Notes under the pieces: model-generated
Seen by the model: only the letters and a program-made list of their open reading frames with translations
Databases searched by the model: none
What the model was told of the DNA's origin: nothing
Made by a program: the position numbers and the translations under genes
Source of the DNA: Symbiodinium natans
Taxonomy: Eukaryota; Sar; Dinophyceae; Suessiales; Symbiodiniaceae
Direction: 5' to 3'
Length of the DNA stretch: 64,000 nucleotides
NCBI GenBank assembly: GCA_905221605.1
Contig: CAJNDS010000720.1
Coordinates: 1-64,000 of the forward strand
Part shown: positions 51,633-59,600 of the stretch, piece after piece
Layout of the letters: each line of letters opens with the position of its first letter
Position numbering within the stretch: the first letter of the stretch is position 1

Positions 51633-54600
51633 AAAAACAAAAACAGCCCCGGTGAGACCCCGAGACTTCAGAGGAGGCTCCCCGACCTCCTGTGGCCTCC
51701 ACAAAACCCTTCGCAACCGAAGCAGCCGCCCTGCTGAAGAGGCCGATGCCGTACATCAAGAAGGAGCCTTCTACAGGGTTCCGTCCGAAAGCCCTATGAG
51801 CCCGAAACCCCCAGAAGCTCCTAAGCCTTGGGCCCCAAACCTTACAGGGATTTGGCGTTTAGGGCCCATCTGTAATAAGTACTGCGGCGTGCACACGGGC
51901 CGGGGCGTAAACACCTCCTCAGCTGGGACTCCCTTCTTCAAGGCGTTTAGAGTTAGAATTCCGAAAGCGCGGTGAAACCAAAAAAGAAAGTGGACACCCA
52001 TTCTTCACCTATATTGGGGAACGCAGTCAGGCTTTAGATCCTGCATTCTCCAGTTCACAGCAGCGAGGGCTCATAAAGCTCCGGGCATGTGCTCCATCCT
52101 TTCTTTTGTGACTCAAGCCCCTTTGGGTTTTTAACCCTAAACCCTAAACCCTAAACCCTAAACCCTAAACCCTAAACCCCAAAACCCTAAACCCTAAACC
52201 CTAAACCCTAAACCCTAGGGTTGAGCTGGCACTTTACCGATCCTAAACCCTGAACCCTAAACCCTCAACCCTAAGCCGTGAACCCTAAGCCAACCAAACT
52301 CTTGCCCCCTGTCCCGAACCCACAGGAAACCCGGGGGGGGGGGGGGGGGTCTCCCTCCTTCAAAAGGGAATGCCCTAAACCCATCAACCCTAATCCGTAA
52401 ACCACTAAACCACTAACCCTAAACCCTGCAACCTGAACCCCCGTGAGCTTTAACTACTATCTGCTTAAGAACTCCCAAAAAGCAAAACACAAAATTGTTA
52501 TCCCGACATTACCCTTATAAGGAAGCAAATAGCAGTTTAGAAGGGGTGTAGGCTTCAGGGTGCAAGGAGGAGTAAACAATGCATCTGAACGTTCACGGCT
52601 TGTGTCAAAGACTGGTATTCATGGTTGTCCGAGTCGATCACCCTCAACCCTAAACCCATGACCCCTAAACCCCAAATCCACCCGTACTAGACCCCCCCCC
52701 CCCTCCCAACACATTTAGGAACCCTGAACCCTAAACCCTAAACCCTACGCCCTAAACCCTAAACCCTAAACCGTGGCTCTTACTAGGACACCTCGCGCAT
52801 CTACCCGGATGAGTGCTATGAGAAGATGGTGTTGTGGAGGGAGGCACGTCTTGAATCTCACTGGGTCTAGGGTTGAGGTGTTCGAGGTCTAGGGTTGAGG
52901 TGTTCGAGATCTAAGGTAGACAGTTACGTAACTGTAAGAAATCCAGGGGGGTGTTACGTTAGAGCTATGACAAAGGTGTCTGAGATCTCGAGCTTAAGTT
53001 CAGAAGCGCTAAGCCCTAAACCCCAAGCAGACCTCCAAAGCCTGAACCCTAAACTCTGGGCTCTGGAGCTGCGGCTGCCGGGGCGCGAGCTCTAGGGCCG
53101 AATCGAAACTTCGGTTCCCACAAGCTTGTCCGTTCAAAACCGGCGGCTTTCGGTGGCCCCTAGAATACTCCTTTAGGGTTTAGGGTTTAGGGTTTAGGGT
53201 TTAGGGTTTAGGGTTAGGGTTTAGGGTTTAGGGTTTAGGGTTTAGGGTTTAGGGTTTAGGGTTTAGGGTTTAGGGTTTAGGGTTTAGGGTTTAGGGTTTA
53301 GGGTTTAGGGTTTAGGGTTTAGGGTTTTTAGGGTTCCAACACAAAACCCTGTCTCGGAATATCTGCCTTCGGCAAGCTCCCTTGTGTTTCAGGCGTTTCG
53401 AGTGTCCATTTCATGACCTGAAGAGATTGGATGAGGGAGGCCCTTCGACCTAGAAGAATACCCCAACGCGAAAACTTGTCCCTGCTGCCCTTACTTGAGT
53501 CCAGAAAGTCCCAGGTGTCTTAAGCCTGCCAAGCGTTTCAGGATCCAGTCGATGTGAGAATTTGGCTAATTGGCTCCGGCTTGGTCCGCTGCGAGTTGTG
53601 ATCGGGTGGGCATGTCTTCACGCTACCGTGTTCAGCTGCCCAATGCTACACCCTCAACCTAAGCCCCAAACCCCAAACCTCAAACCCTAAACCCTAAACC
53701 CCAAACCCCAAACCCTAAACCCTAAACCCTAAACCCTAAACCCTAAACCCTAAACCCTAAACCCTAAACCCTAAACCCTAAACCCTAAACCCTAACCCTA
53801 AATCCAAAATCCTAAACACCACACCCCAAACCCCATGAAACCCCTAAACCCTAAACTCTAAACCCTAACCCGCCCCTCTTTCACGTGCACCAGGCCTACT
53901 TCTACGCCAAGCTCCACCCGGAGGTTCCAGCGGGGTAGAGTTTAGGGTGCAGAGCTTTGGAGGTTGGGGCTTTGGGTTTAGGGGGGTATAGGGTTTAGGG
54001 TTTAGGGTTTAGGGTTTAGGGTTTAGGGTTTAGAGGGTTGGTTCTGAAGTGGGTCCCCTTGACTTGCGGGCGGGGGGGGGGGGGGGGGGGGGCGAGTTGT
54101 CACGAGCCCCTTCGCAAACGCTACATGTCCGGGGCCGCGCGGGCCGCGGAGTCATATTACAAGAGCGAAGGGAGGAAAGGAGGGAACCTTCGGGCCTTAG
54201 GGGGAATTTAGGGGCTACTTAAGTACAGGGACGATACAAGGGATGTACAGAGGCCCCTGAAAAGAGCCCTGTGGCGATCAAGCTTGTGAGGCATTTGGGG
54301 GAGTCGAGATTCGGACTGGGGCGCAGCAATAGCGAGTCGAGTAGGAGCCAACGGTAGCCTCAGCTAACCCCTAAGCCTTAAACCCTCAACCCTGAACCCT
54401 AAACCCTAAACCTAGTGCCCCTCAAAGCCATAGGTGTCCTCCACTCTTGAACCCTGCGCCCTCACTCAACCCTTCAGCCCTTAAACCCAAAGCACCTTCA
54501 ACCAAAAACCAACAATAGTCTCCCCACTCTGAAGACCTAAAGCCCGGAACCCTTAAGCCCCTCACCTCGGGTTTAGGGTTTAGGGTTTAGGGTTTAGGGT

Positions 54601-55855
54601 TTAGGGTTTAGGGTTTAGGGTTTAGGGTTTAGGGTTTAGGGTTTAGGGTTTAGGGTTTCAAAAGGATTTTAGCGCCCTGAACCTGAAGGCAAACATTAAG
54701 CATGTTCCCATCCGAAGCGTGGAAAGTACCAGGAAGCGCGGAAGCAAGAGCCGCAGGACAGGGGTTTAGGGTTTAGGGATTAGGGTGTAGAGTGCAAAAA
54801 GGGTTTAGGGTTCAGGGTTTAGGGTTTAGGGTTTAGGGTTTAGGGTTTAGGAGCTGCGTACTTGACTGTTGTTGGTCTTGCAGGTCGCCAGGCCAGGGAG
54901 CTTTGCGGCTGCGATCTCTACGGACAAGACACCCCTCCCTCCTACACTCCCAAACTCCTCCAACCTCCCCCCCCCACCCCTCGGGCGAGACCCCCCGCCT
55001 ACACTCCCAAAGTCCTCACCCCTCCCCCGCCCCCCCCCCCCCCCCCCCCCCGCAACAAAGAACGACGAAACCAAAGCCCGGCACCACCGACGTTAAGGAT
55101 GTTGTTTAGCCATTGGCCGCCGCGAACCAGAACTAGATGCCCATTCTAAGTAGGCTCCTATGTGACATGCTAAGCCCTATGCCTTCGTAGACAGCTCACG
55201 GGCCGACGCTATTATCATCATGGGTTTTAGGAGTCTTAGGGCAAGTTGAACAAGAAAACCCGGACCCCAAAGTGCCCTCTTTCAACACTCCCTCCCCTCG
55301 AACCCTGTATTGATGTCTTCTTGATGCTAGCCATTCTTTGTTGAGTGATGATCATGAGTTTTTTCTGGTGCTACCCCCCAAAAAGGTTTTCTGGCGATGA
55401 GTTTCTAGGTACATCTATAAAAAGCAAACCCTCCCAACTGCCTATCCTGCACGACTTATTCGGAAATTTCCAGGAACTTCTTTCAGGGGCATCCACTTTT
55501 CGATCCTCACACGGCTTCTCTAGGCGGCTTCGGGTTTAGGTTTTCGAGTTTAGGGTTTGCAGTCGTCTGGGATCTCGGCCCGCGGTGTTGGCTCCGGGCA
55601 GGACACACCGGAACGACCAGACCCCAAGGCAATCTGGAAAGGGATGGTTTTGGAGTAGCCGGCCAGGGGGGGGGGGGGGGGGGTGGTGTTTGGGTTCAGG
55701 AGTCGGTGGGGTTCAGTTCGCGGGCTTTCGGGGCTTTAGCCCGCTTTGGCGGCGTTTTTAGGGATTTCAGGCTTCGAGTTGTCCTAATGTAAGTCAAGCC
55801 TTCAACGCTTCAAATCTCCCTCTCTCTCCCTCTCTTCCAATCTCTCTCCCTCTCT

Positions 55856-55906
<51 letters not shown>

Positions 55907-56589
55907 CTCTCTCAGGCCTTCGAAAGGTCACCCAAAAGCCCCTAAGCCCCTAAACCCCCGCCTAAAATGTCAAGCTGCCAGGGAGCCGAGAACAAAGAGT
56001 ATGAGAAGAAGCTCGAAGCTCTGCGCGCCAAGGCAAGGCTTCCCAAAAGGCTGAAGGGGTTTAGGGTTTAGGGTCTAGGGTCTAGGGTTTAGGGTTTAGG
56101 GGTAGAGTTTAGGGTTGATGGTTCAGGGTTTAGGGTTTCTGGCAACCGCCTGGTTCTTAGTAGGGAATGGGGGAATGAGGTACCCTATATAATCCCCAAA
56201 AGGGTATATATAGGAGCATATAGGGTACCTCATTCCCTGCGAAGAACCAGGCAGCTCAAGACGATTTACGACTTAGCGTTTGAGGGTGGAGGGTCAGGTC
56301 GCTGTGCAAGTCTTGACCGGGGGGGGGGGGGGGTCATATCACAGTTTTGCCGCCATGAACCCGAAACCCTAAACCATTTGCATAGAGCCCTAAACCCCCA
56401 AGCTGGCCCCGAACCCTATCCCGGGCAATCCCGATGCTGATAGTGGAGGGTTTCGGGCTTGGGGTTTAGGGTTTAGGGTTTAGGGTTTAGGGTTTAGGGT
56501 TTCCATGAACCTGGACAGGCCATACCCCGCCCGGCGCAACTTGGACTCCACGGTTTGGAATGGAAAGCGCCTTCTGAGCGCAGGGGCAA

Positions 56590-56620
<31 letters not shown>

Positions 56621-59600
56621 TAGGTTGTAGGGTTTAGGGTTTAGGGCTTAGGGCTTAGCGCTTTGGGTTTAGGGTTTAGGGCTGGGGTTTAGGGAGCTTA
56701 TGTCTATCAAGCCCGAAGGAAAAGGGACTGACGGAAAAGAAGGTGGAGGGATTGAGTAAGGGATTCGGCGCTGCGCTCCTTAGGATGGCTTTAGAATGAT
56801 GCGCGGCCACGTACTTTGGGGTTGGGGTTTTAGGGTTTAAGGTTCAGGGTTTAGGCTTTTGGGGTTTAGGGTTTAGGGTTAAGGGTTTAAGGCTTAGGGT
56901 TTAGGGTTTAGGGTTTAGGGTTTAGGGTGAGAACTGCTACTGAGGTTTGTAGGAGTGGCCCAGGTTGTCTTAAGCAGGAAGATGCGAGCACTGGAAAACC
57001 TCAACGCCCTAAACCCTGAAAAGCGAAAACCTTTTAGCTCAGCCTTCAAGCGTCATATTGCGCTGTTGACTGAATTGGAGGTTGGAAAAGAAAAGTAGGG
57101 GAACTAACGCTACGACTGGTTGCGGGCTGCTCATCCTACATTTGACTACCCAAGAGCTTCAGCTCTAAACGCCAGAGCCTAAATCGTCAAGTAAGCTAGA
57201 GCTTCAACCCCCTAAACCCTAAACCCTAAACCCCAAAACCATGAACATAAACGCAAGTTTCTGCATATGCGCTTGCTGCTTGAGGTGGTGCTGAACCCTA
57301 AATTGAGCACGGGGGAGACATGGGACCCTGTAATGCCTGAACCCCAAACCGGCCCTGAGCCAGTTAAAGCCTGGCTCAAGATAGGCCTGCCTGCGTCCAG
57401 CAGCTTCTCAGCCCGATTGCAGCACTCATCCAGCCATGGTCTTGGAAGAGCTCAACGACTTCCAGCTCTTTCGTGCATGCGGCCCACTCTACCCGGCGTT
57501 CGCGATCGAGAGCCTTACGAGCATCATTCTCGGCTTCTTCTTCACCTACCTCGCCCTCCGCATCGTGGTGAGGACAGATGTCAAGAAGCCAATCAACGCT
57601 TCGTGGCGCATGTTTCGGGACTACATCTCTCCAGCCGTGGACGAGTGGTGGACTTTGATGAAGACCTGGCCGGATATGCCCAAGAAGAAGTGTGCGGATA
57701 GAATCACCTACTGTCGGAACCTCAACATTGCCATGTGCGTTGCGCAGGCAGCCGCAGCTTTCTTCTCCGTGTTCCGTTGGCTGCACATTGGCAATGTCAA
57801 TGGTCTGCGGTACCTGGGCTACGCCTTCACCTGCTCCCTGATGCAGGCAGAGCTCGTGGTTCTCATCGCTCCCTACGTTCCTTGCTACAAGCTCAACGTC
57901 GTCTTCGTGGTCCTCTTCACCCACGCCTTCCTTATCTGTGGCTGGATCGGCTCCTTGCACGAGGGCTTCCTGTTTGAGGATGCCTCGTGGGAGCTCTTCA
58001 AGTCGTCCTGGGACGTCTCAATCCTTGTGATCACGAACAAGGGCATTGCCATTGGAATCACGACCTTCTGCCTTCTCTTCCTCTGCCTCGTGCAGATGCC
58101 CTTCCTTGCCTTGTGCTACTTCTGGGCAGGAGGGTGCCGTGCCCACCGTGACCTCCCATACTACTACCTCCGGGTGATGTGCGCGGTTTGGTTCACATGG
58201 CCGGCCTTTCCATGCTGGTGGCTGATCTCGGCAGAAGGCCTCGGCCTCCTCGGGGATGCGAAGAGCAACGCCGTGGGCTTTGCCGTGCTCAACATGATCT
58301 CCAAGGGCGGCTTCACCGTAAACATGCTCAAGATTGGTGCGGACCACCGCCGCAGGTGGCCCGACGCGCCAGCGCCCAAAAAAAGTCAGAGCTGGCTGGT
58401 TGGAAAGCTCCAAGAGTATGATGCCGAGTTCACGGAGAATCAGACCATCCAGCGCTTGCAGGCTGAGAATGCTGAGCTGAAGGCGAAGGTCATGAACACG
58501 CCGCCACAGGAGCCGATGCCTCAGGATGCACAGGAGGAGGCCAAGAACCCGGACAAAACGGCTGAGTCGATGGGTCGACCCGACACACTTTGGGTGTGAG
58601 GCGCACGTGTCACAGTCGTGCTTAAAGGGCTAAGGGGAGTGAAGAAAGTGTAGGGGTTGTGAGGTTTGTTTTGTCAGGATGCACTCCTCCACTCTCCTTC
58701 AAGCACACAGTGCGTTTGCCGAGATTTGCAAAGGTTGCTTTGGATTTTTAGAGGGCTCCGGGTAGCGCTGTGACACCAAGCATTCTGCATCACAACCACT
58801 GAGCTTCCGCACTGTGTCAACTGCAGTTCAGAGCCTCGGAGTGCCCAGAGGACCTTCACTGATCACTCTTGCAGGGAAGGGTGGGGAGCCTGCCGTGTTG
58901 GGCAGCTCTCTTCCCCACTTGCTTACTGGCTCACAACCCAACTTTTCAACTTTTTGGGCTTCTTATAAGGTAGCTGATTCTGAAAGTTTAAACTTTTATT
59001 TCCTTGGGTTTTGGGGCCAGTAAGTTTGGGCCCTAGCAACTGATCAACTCTCACTAGACAGCTGCTTTGCTAGCCTTGAGAAGTTTATCCTTAGGATGAC
59101 TTCTCTGCTGGGTGGAGCGCGGACGCACATCCTGGGCTCTGAACTAACCCTAAACTCTAAACCCTAAACCCTAAACCCTAAACCCTAAACCCTGGCGGGT
59201 CCACAACAGACCCGCGCAAAACTGTGGCCCCACCAGCAAACCTGAGATGCAGGACTTAGGTCACCGCCTTTAGTGTTGAGAAATGACGCCTTTCTGCTCC
59301 CCAGTGCGCCTAAAAGCAAGAACTTCCAGCCATTTCTGCCCAGAAGAAGGTTTAACCTTCTCGGAATGGATCAGACGATGTAAACCATGGACGTCATCAT
59401 GCTTGGGCCATGGATGCTCTCTTCTCATCAGAGCAGAATAGACCATGGACGTCATCATGCTTGGACCCTGGATGCTGTCTTCCCAGAACTGAGTAGACCA
59501 TGGACGTCATCATGGTTGGGCCATGGCAGTGCAGAAAACATGTAGACCATGGACGTCATCATGCTTGGGCCATGGATGCTCTCTTCTCATAGACCATGGA

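Noticed and set aside
54869..55149. Proline-rich proteins around 55 kb
   Set aside because: Generated by poly-C and CCTCCCCC text in all three frames; only the first 39 bases look exonic.
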